Positions 25,133 through 33,387 of a DNA stretch of 64,000 nt are shown one piece after another. Below the pieces are notes generated by a model that had not been told where the DNA came from, made no database searches, and saw only the letters and a program-made list of their open reading frames with translations. Numbering within the stretch: position 1 is the first letter of the stretch; the number at the start of each line of letters is the position of its first letter. Source of the stretch: Rhizobiales bacterium UBA1912 (GTDB lineage Bacteria; Pseudomonadota; Alphaproteobacteria; Rhizobiales; Devosiaceae); NCBI GenBank assembly GCA_002337455.1, contig DDGC01000004.1, forward strand, positions 101,174 through 165,173. The letters are read 5' to 3'. The position numbers and the translations under genes are program-made.

Positions 25133-25717
25133 ATGGCAATGAAAAAGACGACCAAGGACGTGATTCTCGATGCAGCGAACCGGTTGTTCTATGCCGAAGG
25201 CATCCGGGCGGTCAGTGTCGATGCAATCGCTCAAAAGGCCGGGATCACCAAGCGCACGCTCTATTATCACTTCAAGAGCAAGGACGATCTGGTTACCGGC
25301 TATCTGTCATCGCGAGATCAGCCCAACCTTGCACTGTTTGAAAAATGGTTCAGCGAGGCCGAAGGCTCCATCGCCGACAAGACAGCCGCCATTTTTTACC
25401 ACGTCGCCGAGAACGCCCGTCATTCGAAATGGAAGGGTTGCGGCTTTTTACGGACGGCGGCCGAGCTGGCGAACATGCCAGGACATCCAGCCGTTCTGGT
25501 TGGCGCTGCGCACAAGAAGAAATTTGAGAGCTGGCTCTCGACGCGGTACGAGCGGGCCGGTCTTGAGAGCCCCGATTGTCTGGCGCGCAGCGTCGTTTTG
25601 CTGATGGAGGGCGCGTTTTCGACAACGCTGATCCACAGAGATCCCGACTATGCGCGGGCCGCGGGCCGCACTGCTGCAATCATCGTAACCATGGCCACCG
25701 AGCAGCCCATGGAATGA
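25133..25717 (+). CDS. TetR family transcriptional regulator
   Basis: About 194 residues. N-terminal TetR helix-turn-helix: VILDAANRLFYAEGIRAVSVDAIAQKAGITKRTLYYHFKSKDDLV (residues 9-53). The C-terminal ligand domain includes KGCGFLRTAAELANMPGHPA, a stretch common in TetR proteins near small-molecule metabolism genes. Start uncertain among TTG 25130, ATG 25133 and ATG 25139; the palindrome reaches 25131, so the mRNA may be nearly leaderless. Probably controls the divergent enoyl-CoA hydratase. Confidence 0.88.
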   Translation: MAMKKTTKDVILDAANRLFYAEGIRAVSVDAIAQKAGITKRTLYYHFKSKDDLVTGYLSSRDQPNLALFEKWFSEAEGSIADKTAAIFYHVAENARHSKWKGCGFLRTAAELANMPGHPAVLVGAAHKKKFESWLSTRYERAGLESPDCLARSVVLLMEGAFSTTLIHRDPDYARAAGRTAAIIVTMATEQPME

Positions 25718-25748
25718 TTGTAGGCGGTGTTCGCTGAAGACCGGGGGT

Positions 25749-26465
25749 TTAACCGATCTCGATTTCAATTGTTTCGTATTTGAGCCACATAGCGCTGTCG
25801 CCCATCTGGGCGATAAAGCCGGCGTGGGCCCGCTTTTCCTGCGCCGTCAGACGGGCGGGCAGGGGCGTTGGACGGGCGCGGGCCGGCGGGCGTGTTCCGG
25901 AGCCCCTTATGGAAGTTTCCGCCTCGGCGGACAGGGCCAGCGCCACCTGCCGGCCACCGATCAGTTCGAGATAGACCTCGGCCAGGATTTCGCTGTCGAG
26001 CAGAGCCCCGTGCAGCGTGCGGCGCGCATTGTCTATGCCATAGTGCTTGCACAGCGCATCGAGGCTGACGCGGGCACCGGGGTGGATCTTGCGGGCCAGC
26101 ATGACCGTATCGATGACCTCGTTTGTAAGCCGAGGCCGCCCCACCCATTCGAGCTCGGCGTTCAAAAAGCCCATGTCAAAGGGGGCGTTGTGAATTATCA
26201 GGGGATCGTCAGCTACGAAATCGGCGAAATCGCCCGCTACTTCGGCAAATTTGGGCTTGTCGCGCAAAAAGTCTTCGGACAGCCCGTGCACCCGAAACGC
26301 CTCGTCGGGCATGTCGCGTTCGGGGTTGAGGTAGACGTGATAGTGGCGGCCGGTCGGAACGTGGTTGATCAGTTCGACGCAGCCGATTTCTACCAGCCTG
26401 TCACCATTTGCCGCCGACAGGCCGGTGGTTTCCGTGTCCAGAACGATTTCGCGCAGAAGGCTCAT
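25749..26465 (-). CDS. dnaQ: DNA polymerase III epsilon subunit (3'-5' exonuclease)
   Basis: 238 residues. Proofreading exonuclease of the replicase. ExoI motif VLDTETTGLS at residues 8-17, ExoII HNAPFDMGFLNAEL near 94-107, and ExoIII with HGALLDSEILAEVYLELIGG near 153-172. The C-terminal tail (SAEAETSIRGSG...) should carry the polymerase alpha contact. Overlaps coaE by four bases; the order maf-aroE-coaE-dnaQ (transcription direction) is conserved near the origin in Rhizobiales. Confidence 0.95.
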   Translation of the reverse strand: MSLLREIVLDTETTGLSAANGDRLVEIGCVELINHVPTGRHYHVYLNPERDMPDEAFRVHGLSEDFLRDKPKFAEVAGDFADFVADDPLIIHNAPFDMGFLNAELEWVGRPRLTNEVIDTVMLARKIHPGARVSLDALCKHYGIDNARRTLHGALLDSEILAEVYLELIGGRQVALALSAEAETSIRGSGTRPPARARPTPLPARLTAQEKRAHAGFIAQMGDSAMWLKYETIEIEIG

Positions 26466-27055
26466 GACATCGCCTCTTCGCGCAGCGCCTCGATCACGGC
26501 ATCGGTGTGCGCGATGGTATCGTCCATGGTGCCCGAGGTATCGATAGTATGATCGGCCCGCGCCCGCTTTTCATCCTGTGCCAACTGCCGCGACAAAATA
26601 AGATCGAGTTTTTCCTCGGTCATGCCGGGGCGGGCGAGTACCCGCTGACGCTGGATTTCCGGATCGCAATGGGTGACAACCACCTTGTCGATGGAATATT
26701 TGGCGCCGGTTTCAAAAAACAAGGGGATTTCCATGACGGCGAAAGCGTGGCCCTCCGCCTCGGCCCTATCCATGAAATCGAACGCCTTTTCGCGTACGAG
26801 AGGATGGATCACCTCTTCGAGTTCGGATATGCGGCCGGGCTCCGCACCAAGCGCGGCGCTGAGCGCCTTGCGATCCACCGTACCATCGCGGACCGCACCA
26901 GGAAAAAGGGTCTCGACCAGCGCCACCGCCGGGCCGGCATAGAGCTCATGGACGGCTTCATCGGCCGAATATGTGGGAACCGATTGCGCCGCAAAGCGAG
27001 CAAGCACTGTCGATTTTCCCGTGGCTATGGAACCGGTGAGCACAACGCGCAGCAT
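26462..27055 (-). CDS. coaE: Dephospho-CoA kinase
   Basis: 197 residues. Last step of CoA synthesis. Walker A VVLTGSIATGKSTV at residues 4-17, then TYSADEAVHELY and EIPLFFETGAKYSIDKVVVTHC, with LSRQLAQDEKRARADHTID near the end. The glycine-loop reads GSIATGKST rather than the more common GGIGSGKS. Start at 27055 with GAGGGAAGT ahead; the open frame further upstream overlaps aroE and is not used. Confidence 0.95.
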   Translation of the reverse strand: MLRVVLTGSIATGKSTVLARFAAQSVPTYSADEAVHELYAGPAVALVETLFPGAVRDGTVDRKALSAALGAEPGRISELEEVIHPLVREKAFDFMDRAEAEGHAFAVMEIPLFFETGAKYSIDKVVVTHCDPEIQRQRVLARPGMTEEKLDLILSRQLAQDEKRARADHTIDTSGTMDDTIAHTDAVIEALREEAMS

Positions 27056-27078
27056 TACTTCCCTCGAAAACTCTTTCT

Positions 27079-27906
27079 CTACTGTCCGAGTGCGGCCAGA
27101 ACACGATTCCTGAGTTCGTCGGTTACCGCCGGCTCGATACCGAACCATGCGCGAAACCCCGGCACCGCCTGATAAAGCAACATACCCAGCCCGTCGACAC
27201 TGGCAAACCCCTTGGCCCGTGCCTGGGCCAGAAGTGGTGTAATGAGCGGTGTATAAACGATATCGGTCACCACGGCGCCGGGCGCGAGCCGGGAGATATC
27301 GAGCCCGTCGAACCCGGTGCCCTTCATGCCGACCGAACTTGTATTGACCAGAAGGCCCGCCCCCATCATCAGTGAGCCGATATCGGACAATGAACCGGGC
27401 ACCACTGTGGGCCCAAATTCTGCAGCAAGCGCTTCGGCCCGGCCCAAGGTCCGGTTTACCAGGTCGATCCGGGGTACACCCCGGTCAATGAGCGCCGCCA
27501 GAATGGCCCGCGACCCGCCGCCCGCGCCGATCACCACCGCCGATTGGAGCTCTTCGTCCCAGCCAGGGGCAGCAGCATCGAGATTGGCGAGGAACCCGGC
27601 ATAATCGGTGTTGGAGCCAAGGATTTTCCCGTCGTTGGCCACCAGCGTGTTGACCGCACCGATCTTGGCGGCCAGCGGATCGATTTCATCGATCAGGGCC
27701 ATCACCTCTTCCTTGTGCGGGATGGTGACGTTGCCGCCTACAAATTCTCCCTCTTGCAGCCGGGAAATGAAGCCGGGCAGATCAGCGGGAGCGACTTCTA
27801 TCGCCTCATAGCTTGCATCAAGCCCGTGCTCGGCAATCCAGCTTTGATGGATCAGCGGCGATCTGGAATGGGCGATCGGGTGACCGATGACGAAGGCTTT
27901 TTTCAT
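27079..27906 (-). CDS. aroE: Shikimate dehydrogenase
   Basis: 275 residues. NADP-dependent reduction of 3-dehydroshikimate in aromatic amino-acid synthesis. Substrate motif GHPIAHSRSPLIHQSW at residues 8-23, catalytic lysine in NVTIPHKEEV near 59-68, and NADP loop VIGAGGGSRAILAAL near 126-140. Overlaps maf by four bases (ATGA), so the two are coupled. Confidence 0.96.
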   Translation of the reverse strand: MKKAFVIGHPIAHSRSPLIHQSWIAEHGLDASYEAIEVAPADLPGFISRLQEGEFVGGNVTIPHKEEVMALIDEIDPLAAKIGAVNTLVANDGKILGSNTDYAGFLANLDAAAPGWDEELQSAVVIGAGGGSRAILAALIDRGVPRIDLVNRTLGRAEALAAEFGPTVVPGSLSDIGSLMMGAGLLVNTSSVGMKGTGFDGLDISRLAPGAVVTDIVYTPLITPLLAQARAKGFASVDGLGMLLYQAVPGFRAWFGIEPAVTDELRNRVLAALGQ

Positions 27907-28505
27907 GATCCCGGCTCAAAGATTTCCGGCGCATGCTGCTCGAGCGCCGCGAGAAGCGGCAGGAGCGGCAAACCCAGTATGGTGAAATAATCGCCCTCGA
28001 TGCGTTCGAACAGGCGAATGGACGGGCCTTCGAGCCTGTAAGCGGCGACCGAATCGAGGATCGCCTCGCCTTCGAGATCGAGCACCCGGTCGAGGGTTTT
28101 CCTGTCGAAGGGCTTGAAGGTCAGAACAGCGGTTTCGACTGCACTCCAGACAATGTGTCCGCCCCGGGCCAATGCCACCCCCGAGTGGAGCTGATGGGAC
28201 TTGCCCGCCATGGACAACAGCCGTTCGGCGGCATCGGCGCGGTCTTGCGGCTTATGGAGCCCCTGGCCCTCGAAGGCTATCGTCTGGTCGGCTCCAATCA
28301 CCATTGCCTGCGGCGTCATGGTGCTTATGGCGAGCGCCTTGGCTTGTGCAAGTCGACGCGCGAGGCCGGCGCGATTCTCGCCTTCGGTCAAGGCCGTCTC
28401 TTCAATCTTGCGCTCATCGACCCCGGCACTGGCGACCGAAAACCGCAAGCCAGCGTTCTCAAGAAGGCTTTTCCGCGTTGTACTTTTCGAGGCAAGGATC
28501 AACAT
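27903..28505 (-). CDS. maf: Maf/YhdE-family nucleotide pyrophosphatase
   Basis: 200 residues from the ATG at 28505 (MLILASKSTTRKSLL, the family N-terminus). Maf proteins hydrolyse non-canonical or pyrimidine nucleotides. Conserved pieces: ILASKSTTRKSLLENAGL, VIGADQTIAFEGQ, KPQDRADAAERLLSMAGKSH and the EGEAILDSVAAYRLEGPSIRLFERIEGDYFTILGLPL block. The frame continues upstream to 28571, inside the candidate origin region, and is not used. Last core gene before the putative oriC. Confidence 0.93.
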   Translation of the reverse strand: MLILASKSTTRKSLLENAGLRFSVASAGVDERKIEETALTEGENRAGLARRLAQAKALAISTMTPQAMVIGADQTIAFEGQGLHKPQDRADAAERLLSMAGKSHQLHSGVALARGGHIVWSAVETAVLTFKPFDRKTLDRVLDLEGEAILDSVAAYRLEGPSIRLFERIEGDYFTILGLPLLPLLAALEQHAPEIFEPGS

Positions 28506-28706
28506 GGCCGGGCTTTTGCGGTTGGCGAAGGAACGAGCTTTTCCACATGCGCTCTCACAGTTAAAGCCCATTTCGGCTTGGGGCGGTCGAGGGGCGAAGT
28601 TTTCCCCAAAGGCCGATATTGGGTTAACAGTTGGTGAATTGGGGACAGTCCGGCGGGCCTGGGGACAATAGCGGGGAAAACCGCCCGCTCCGATAACGGC
28701 TCGGCG

Positions 28707-28721
28707 TTAATCTTTCATTAA
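28707..28721. promoter_or_regulatory. CtrA-binding motif 1
   Basis: TTAATCTTTCATTAA is an exact TTAA-N7-TTAA full CtrA box. Centre-to-centre distance to the next box is 35 bases. Confidence 0.7.
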
Positions 28722-28741
28722 GGATGTGCACAGGCCATCTC

Positions 28742-28756
28742 TTAACGAAACATTAA
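28742..28756. promoter_or_regulatory. CtrA-binding motif 2
   Basis: TTAACGAAACATTAA is a second exact TTAA-N7-TTAA box in the same gap. Confidence 0.7.
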
Positions 28757-28950
28757 TGGCACTGGCGTTCGCTCGCCTTTCATCCCCGTTTTTCCCGCAC
28801 GACCTGCACGCGCCTTGCCGCGCGAAACTGACGCAAGCCGATTTGGGCGGGCCTGGTTGTGGGCTGCAAACAATTGGTGCAAAACACAGCTATAAAGAAG
28901 AAGAAGACTCTTAAAGATAGATTCCTTTAAAAGACCAAGAGCTCTGGCAA

Positions 28951-30000
28951 TTGCATTTTCCCTCACCCAAAATTCCGACTGGAAAACCGCTTCTCGATAC
29001 GGCGCTGGGCATCAGGCAAAGCCGCCCCCCGATCTGGATCATGCGTCAGGCGGGTCGATACCTTCACGAATATCGTGAGGTCCGGGAAAAAGCCGGGAGT
29101 TTTCTCGATCTTTGCTATTCACCGGCGCTCGCCACAGAAGTGACGCTTCAGCCATTGCGGCGGTTCGATCTCGATGCTGCAATCTTGTTTTCCGACATTC
29201 TGGTTATCCCCCATGCGCTCGGCCAGGACGTGCGGTTTGCGCAGGGCGAAGGACCGATCCTCGATCCAATCGATGAGACGACGCTTTCAACGCTGAAGCC
29301 GGAAAACGCTCTCGATAATCTTAATCCGGTTCTGGAGGCGATCGACCGGATCAAACTGGCACTTGGCGAGAACAAGACGCTGATCGGGTTTTGCGGTGCG
29401 CCCTGGACCGTGGCCACCTACATGATCGGCGGACGCGGATCTCCCGACCAGGCAGCAGCACGACTTTTCGCGCTCCAGCATCCGGAAGCCTTTGCAAAGC
29501 TGATCGACATTCTGGTCGAGGTTTCGGCCCAGTATCTTGTTGCCCAGTTCCGCGCCGGAGCGGACATGGTGCAAATATTTGAAAGCTGGGCGCTCAACCT
29601 CGATGAAACCGCGTTCCGCAACTACGTCATCGAACCCAACAGGCGAATCGTCGAAAAGGTACGCCGTTTCATTCCTGACGCCCCGATTACAGGTTTTCCA
29701 CGCGGCGCAGCCGGGATGCTGGCCGAATATGCCGAAAAGACCAAAGTCAGTGTTCTGGGGCTCGATTTTGCCACTCCTCTGGCTTTCGCGTCATCGAACC
29801 TGCCAAAGACGCAGCCCGTGCAGGGCAATCTCGATCCGTTGCGGCTGGTGGCCGGCGGCGGGCAGATGGAAAAGCGCGCCGAGGAGATCATAGAAGCCTT
29901 CGCCGATCGCCCCCATATCTTCAATCTGGGTCATGGGATCGTGCCGCAAACGCCGATTGCCCATGTTTCGCGCCTTGTCGATGTCGTCCATGGGCGCTAA
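28951..30000 (+). CDS. hemE: Uroporphyrinogen decarboxylase
   Basis: 349 residues. Converts uroporphyrinogen III to coproporphyrinogen III. Active-site arginines in PPIWIMRQAGRYLHEYRE (near residues 26-43; the usual RYLPEYR has His here), catalytic aspartate in AILFSDILVIPHALG, GFCGAPWTVATYMIGG signature, and FNLGHGIVPQTP at the C-terminus. The best-placed start is a TTG at 28951 with only a weak ribosome site; no ATG gives a normal N-terminus. Immediately flanks the candidate oriC, as in many alphaproteobacteria. Confidence 0.93.
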   Translation: MHFPSPKIPTGKPLLDTALGIRQSRPPIWIMRQAGRYLHEYREVREKAGSFLDLCYSPALATEVTLQPLRRFDLDAAILFSDILVIPHALGQDVRFAQGEGPILDPIDETTLSTLKPENALDNLNPVLEAIDRIKLALGENKTLIGFCGAPWTVATYMIGGRGSPDQAAARLFALQHPEAFAKLIDILVEVSAQYLVAQFRAGADMVQIFESWALNLDETAFRNYVIEPNRRIVEKVRRFIPDAPITGFPRGAAGMLAEYAEKTKVSVLGLDFATPLAFASSNLPKTQPVQGNLDPLRLVAGGGQMEKRAEEIIEAFADRPHIFNLGHGIVPQTPIAHVSRLVDVVHGR

Positions 30001-30028
30001 GCAGGTCTGAGGATCAGGGGAGAGCACG

Positions 30029-30457
30029 ATGCTGGAATGGGTCAAGGCATTGCACGTGATTTCGGTCATCGCCTGGATGGCCGGGATGCTCTATCTGCCG
30101 CGGCTGTTTGTCTATCACGCGGACGCTGAAAAAGGCTCGGTGCAGTCGGAAACCTTCAAGGTGATGGAACGCCGGCTCTATCGCGCCATCATGACGCCAG
30201 CGATGGGCGCCACCTGGATTTTCGGGCTTGTTATGCTCTATCTCTACGGGATGGGGATTTTCGCCATGGGCTGGATCTGGGTCAAACTTTTGTTTGTGTT
30301 CGCGCTTTCCGGCTTTCACGGCTTCCTGGGCAAAAACCTGCGGGCTTTTGCCAATGACGAGAACGCGCGGCCGGCCAAATTCTTCCGGGCCATCAACGAA
30401 GTTCCGACGGTGATGATGATTGTCATCGTCATCATGGTGATCGTAAAGCCATTCTAG
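30029..30457 (+). CDS. hemJ: Protoporphyrinogen oxidase HemJ
   Basis: 142 residues, four membrane helices: LEWVKALHVISVIAWMAGMLYLPRLFVYH (containing the heme-linked conserved histidine), MTPAMGATWIFGLVMLYL, WVKLLFVFALSGFHGFLG and VPTVMMIVIVIMVIVKPF. Conserved KALH and RLFVYH motifs identify HemJ (formerly UPF0093), which oxidises protoporphyrinogen IX. It follows hemE by 28 bases, fitting a heme operon. A structured region with a U-run lies just downstream. Confidence 0.93.
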   Translation: MLEWVKALHVISVIAWMAGMLYLPRLFVYHADAEKGSVQSETFKVMERRLYRAIMTPAMGATWIFGLVMLYLYGMGIFAMGWIWVKLLFVFALSGFHGFLGKNLRAFANDENARPAKFFRAINEVPTVMMIVIVIMVIVKPF

Positions 30458-30506
30458 GCGCATCCGGTTCGGGTTGTGCTTGCAATGGGCGCATTTAATG
30501 GTTTAT

Positions 30507-30580
30507 GAGAAGCGGGCAACTCACCCGTTCGCGGTGAGATGGGCGGCAGATTGCTCCGCCCCGCTTCTCCCTCCTTTTTT
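30507..30580 (+). ncRNA. Structured leader/terminator element between hemJ and rho
   Basis: Three nested helices can form: outer stem GAGAAGCG (30507-30514) with CGCTTCTC (30562-30569), hairpin CTCACC/GGTGAG (30520-30525 with 30533-30538), and hairpin GGGCGG/CCGCCC (30541-30546 with 30556-30561). The outer stem is followed by CCTCCTTTTTT, as in an intrinsic terminator. It could end hemJ transcription or act as an attenuator in the rho 5' untranslated region; it ends 36 bases before the rho start. Confidence 0.6.
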
Positions 30581-30616
30581 AAGTTTATCCCGACCATCCC
30601 CCTAAGAAGGCTGATC

Positions 30617-31882
30617 ATGGAATTCATGAAGCTCAGGGACCTCAAGGCCAAGTCACCGGCCGAGTTGCAGTCCTTTGCCGAAGAGCTCGACGTCGAAAAT
30701 GCCAATACACTGCGCAAGCAGGAATTGATGTTCGCCATCCTCAAGCAACTGGCGACCCGCGATGTGGAAATAACCGGCGAAGGCGTTGTCGAGGTCCTGC
30801 CAGATGGTTTTGGCTTCCTGCGCTCTCCCGATGCCAATTATCTGCCCGGTCCTGACGATATTTACGTCAGCCCCTCCCAGATCCGCCGATTCGGCTTGCG
30901 CACCGGCGACACGGTCGAGGGCCAGATTCGCTCTCCCAAGGAAGGCGAGCGCTATTTTGCGCTGCTCAAGGTCAACACCATCAATTTCGAGGATCCCGAG
31001 CGGGTCCGGCACAAAATCAACTTCGATAACCTGACCCCGCTCTATCCCGATGAGCGGTTGAACATGGAACTGTCCGATCCAACCACCAAGGATCGTTCGG
31101 CCCGGGTCATCGACCTCGTTGCGCCTCTCGGCAAGGGGCAGCGCGCCTTGATCGTTGCTCCGCCACGTACCGGTAAGACTGTATTGTTGCAAAATATTGC
31201 ACAATCGATCGCCACCAATCATCCCGAATGCTATCTGATCGTGCTTCTGATCGACGAACGTCCTGAAGAAGTGACCGACATGCAGCGCTCGGTTAAGGGC
31301 GAAGTCATTTCCTCGACGTTCGACGAACCCGCGTCCCGCCACGTGCAAGTGGCTGAAATGGTTATCGAAAAGGCCAAGCGCCTTGTCGAGCACAAGCGCG
31401 ATGTTGTGATCTTGCTCGATTCGATTACCCGCCTGGGCCGAGCCTACAACACCGTCGTTCCCTCCTCGGGCAAGGTCTTGACCGGTGGTGTCGACGCCAA
31501 CGCCCTGCAGCGCCCCAAGCGCTTTTTCGGTGCGGCGCGCAATATCGAGGATGGCGGTTCGCTGACCATCATCTCCACGGCCCTGATCGACACCGGCTCG
31601 CGCATGGACGAAGTGATCTTTGAAGAGTTCAAGGGCACGGGCAATTCGGAAATCGTTCTCGACCGTAAGGTCTCCGACAAGCGCGTCTTCCCGGCCATCG
31701 ACGTCACCAAGTCGGGCACCCGTAAGGAAGAGTTGCTGGTCGAATCTGACATCTTGCGCAAGATGTACGTCCTGCGCCGCATCCTCAACCCGATGGGTAC
31801 CGTCGATGCCATGGAGTTCCTGCTCGACAAATTGCGGCAGACCAAAACCAATGCCGAGTTCTTCGAGTCTATGAACACGTAG
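30617..31882 (+). CDS. rho: Transcription termination factor Rho
   Basis: 421 residues. Hexameric RNA-dependent ATPase that terminates transcription. N-terminal helical part with MKLRDLKAKSPAELQSFAEEL, RNA-binding cold-shock-like domain (GFGFLRSPDANYLPGPDDIYVSPSQIRRFGLRTGD), Walker A IVAPPRTGKTVLL, Walker B VVILLDSITRLGRAYN, and the Q/R loops. Start at 30617 with AAGAAGG six bases ahead; MKLRDL at 30626 is an alternative. Preceded by a structured leader and followed by a terminator. Confidence 0.97.
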   Translation: MEFMKLRDLKAKSPAELQSFAEELDVENANTLRKQELMFAILKQLATRDVEITGEGVVEVLPDGFGFLRSPDANYLPGPDDIYVSPSQIRRFGLRTGDTVEGQIRSPKEGERYFALLKVNTINFEDPERVRHKINFDNLTPLYPDERLNMELSDPTTKDRSARVIDLVAPLGKGQRALIVAPPRTGKTVLLQNIAQSIATNHPECYLIVLLIDERPEEVTDMQRSVKGEVISSTFDEPASRHVQVAEMVIEKAKRLVEHKRDVVILLDSITRLGRAYNTVVPSSGKVLTGGVDANALQRPKRFFGAARNIEDGGSLTIISTALIDTGSRMDEVIFEEFKGTGNSEIVLDRKVSDKRVFPAIDVTKSGTRKEELLVESDILRKMYVLRRILNPMGTVDAMEFLLDKLRQTKTNAEFFESMNT

Positions 31883-31910
31883 CGTTCTCGGCAATTTTCC
31901 GCGATAGATC

Positions 31911-31955
31911 GAGGCCGCGCGTGGCGTTTACACGGCGCGGCCTCGTTGTATTTTG
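31911..31955 (+). terminator. Rho-independent terminator after rho
   Basis: Ten-base-pair stem GAGGCCGCGC / GCGCGGCCTC with a 14-base loop, followed by GTTGTATTTT. It ends 19 bases before the mnmE start. Confidence 0.75.
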
Positions 31956-31973
31956 ACCACCGGATGAAATGAG

Positions 31974-33284
31974 ATGCAGACCAGCGCGACCATTGCCGCC
32001 CTTTCCACCGGCAGCTTGCCGTCGGGCGTCGCCGTCGTTCGGCTCTCCGGCCCCGAGGCCTTTGCCGCTGTTCGCGCCTTATGTGGTGGTCTGCCGGTTC
32101 CCCGCACGCTGGCGCTCAAGACGCTGCGCCATCCGACCTCCGGTATTGCGCTGGACCAGGGCCTCGTCGCAATCTTTCCAGCGCCAAATTCCTTCACGGG
32201 CGAAGATTGTGCCGAACTGCAGGTCCATGGCTCCCCAGCCGGCGTCAAAGCCATCCTTACTGCCTTGACTGGTGCGTGCGGGCTTGAGCTGGCCGCTGCT
32301 GGCGACTTCACCCGCAGGGCATTCGAGAATGGCAAGCTCGACCTTACAGCCGTCGAAGGTCTGGGCGATCTCCTGGCGGCCGAAACCGAGTCCCAGCGGC
32401 GCCAGGCGCTGTCGCGTCTCGAAGGCGGCTTGTCCGACCAGATCATCATATGGCGGGCGCTGCTGCTCGATGCCCGCGCCGAGATCGAAGCGCGCCTCGA
32501 CTTTTCCGATGAAGACGACGTGCCGTTCGCACTCCCGGCCCATTTTATCGAAGATTTACAGTCACTTGGGCGCGGACTGAAGGAAGCCTTGAGTACCTAT
32601 GACAGGGGCCGCATCGTCCGCGAGGGCTTTCGCATCGTTTTGGCCGGCCCGCCAAACGCTGGAAAGTCTAGCCTCCTCAACCGTCTGGCCGGCTCGGACG
32701 TGGCGATTGTAACCGCCGAAGCGGGCACGACGCGCGACACCAAGGATGTTGCTATCGATCTGGGCGGCCAGTTGGTTACGATCACCGATACGGCAGGCCT
32801 GCGCGACACGGACAGTCTTGCCGAGGGAGAGGGCATCCGTCGCGCCCAAAGCGCAATACAAGCCGCTGATCTGGTGCTTTGGCTGATCCCCCCCGACGGG
32901 GAAACCTTGCCGAGCGTGGACCTGGATGTTCCTTTATGGCGACTGGGCACCAAGTCGGACCTTGGTGGCACCGCGCTTGATGTTGATCTATCGCTTTCGG
33001 TTCTCACCGATGAAGGCATCACGGCCTTGCTAAAGCGGCTCGAAAGCCATATTGAAGGCCGCCTCGGCCCGAGTGAAGCGAGCCTGGTCAGCCATCTTCG
33101 TGACAAAGAGGCTCTGGATCGGGCAATCTCGAGCATTGAAACGGCGTTGACGCATATCGATCAGCCCGAGCTGTGCGCTGAGGATCTGCGCCGGGCCGCC
33201 GATATTCTTGCGGGGCTGATTGGCCTTATGGACAATGAGGCCGTATTGGACCGACTGTTCGCAGGCTTTTGTATCGGGAAGTGA
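31974..33284 (+). CDS. mnmE: tRNA modification GTPase MnmE (TrmE)
   Basis: 436 residues. With MnmG modifies wobble uridine 34 of certain tRNAs. N-terminal folate-binding domain (TIAALSTGSLPSGVAVVRLSG), central G domain with P-loop AGPPNAGKSSLLN, DTAGLR switch II and TKSD, and the C-terminal FCIGK whose cysteine is essential. Start is the ATG at 31974. The stop lies beside the first of three parS-like sites that separate it from mnmG. Confidence 0.96.
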   Translation: MQTSATIAALSTGSLPSGVAVVRLSGPEAFAAVRALCGGLPVPRTLALKTLRHPTSGIALDQGLVAIFPAPNSFTGEDCAELQVHGSPAGVKAILTALTGACGLELAAAGDFTRRAFENGKLDLTAVEGLGDLLAAETESQRRQALSRLEGGLSDQIIIWRALLLDARAEIEARLDFSDEDDVPFALPAHFIEDLQSLGRGLKEALSTYDRGRIVREGFRIVLAGPPNAGKSSLLNRLAGSDVAIVTAEAGTTRDTKDVAIDLGGQLVTITDTAGLRDTDSLAEGEGIRRAQSAIQAADLVLWLIPPDGETLPSVDLDVPLWRLGTKSDLGGTALDVDLSLSVLTDEGITALLKRLESHIEGRLGPSEASLVSHLRDKEALDRAISSIETALTHIDQPELCAEDLRRAADILAGLIGLMDNEAVLDRLFAGFCIGK

Positions 33285-33297
33285 TTCACGTGAAACA
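33282..33297. promoter_or_regulatory. parS-like site 1
   Basis: TGATTCACGTGAAACA, 15 of 16 matches to TGTTTCACGTGAAACA. Overlaps the mnmE stop codon. Confidence 0.7.
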
Positions 33298-33317
33298 CGC
33301 GCACGTTTTTTGGGCAG

Positions 33318-33333
33318 CGATTCACGTGAAACA
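33318..33333. promoter_or_regulatory. parS-like site 2
   Basis: CGATTCACGTGAAACA, 14 of 16 matches, 36 bases after site 1. Confidence 0.65.
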
Positions 33334-33354
33334 TTGCAGCGGCGGGACCCCAAT

Positions 33355-33370
33355 GGATTCACGTGAAACA
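33355..33370. promoter_or_regulatory. parS-like site 3
   Basis: GGATTCACGTGAAACA, 14 of 16 matches, 37 bases after site 2 and 18 bases before the mnmG start. The three sites share the core ATTCACGTGAAACA at near-constant spacing. Confidence 0.65.
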
Positions 33371-33387
33371 CCATCGAGACTGAGATC

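Larger units (their letters stand above)
28506..28950. other. Candidate chromosomal replication origin (oriC), maf-hemE gap
   Basis: A 445-base gap between maf and hemE, the position of oriC in Caulobacter and related alphaproteobacteria. It holds two exact CtrA boxes (TTAA-N7-TTAA) at 28707-28721 and 28742-28756, a degenerate third (TTAA-N7-TGAA, 28624-28638), two CcrM methylation sites GANTC (28906-28910 and 28920-28924), an AT-rich stretch at 28890-28935, and DnaA-box-like TTTTCCACA at 28539-28547 and TTTTCCCCA near 28600. No clean run of consensus DnaA boxes is visible, as in Caulobacter where the boxes are weak. hemE starts at the right edge. Confidence 0.7.
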
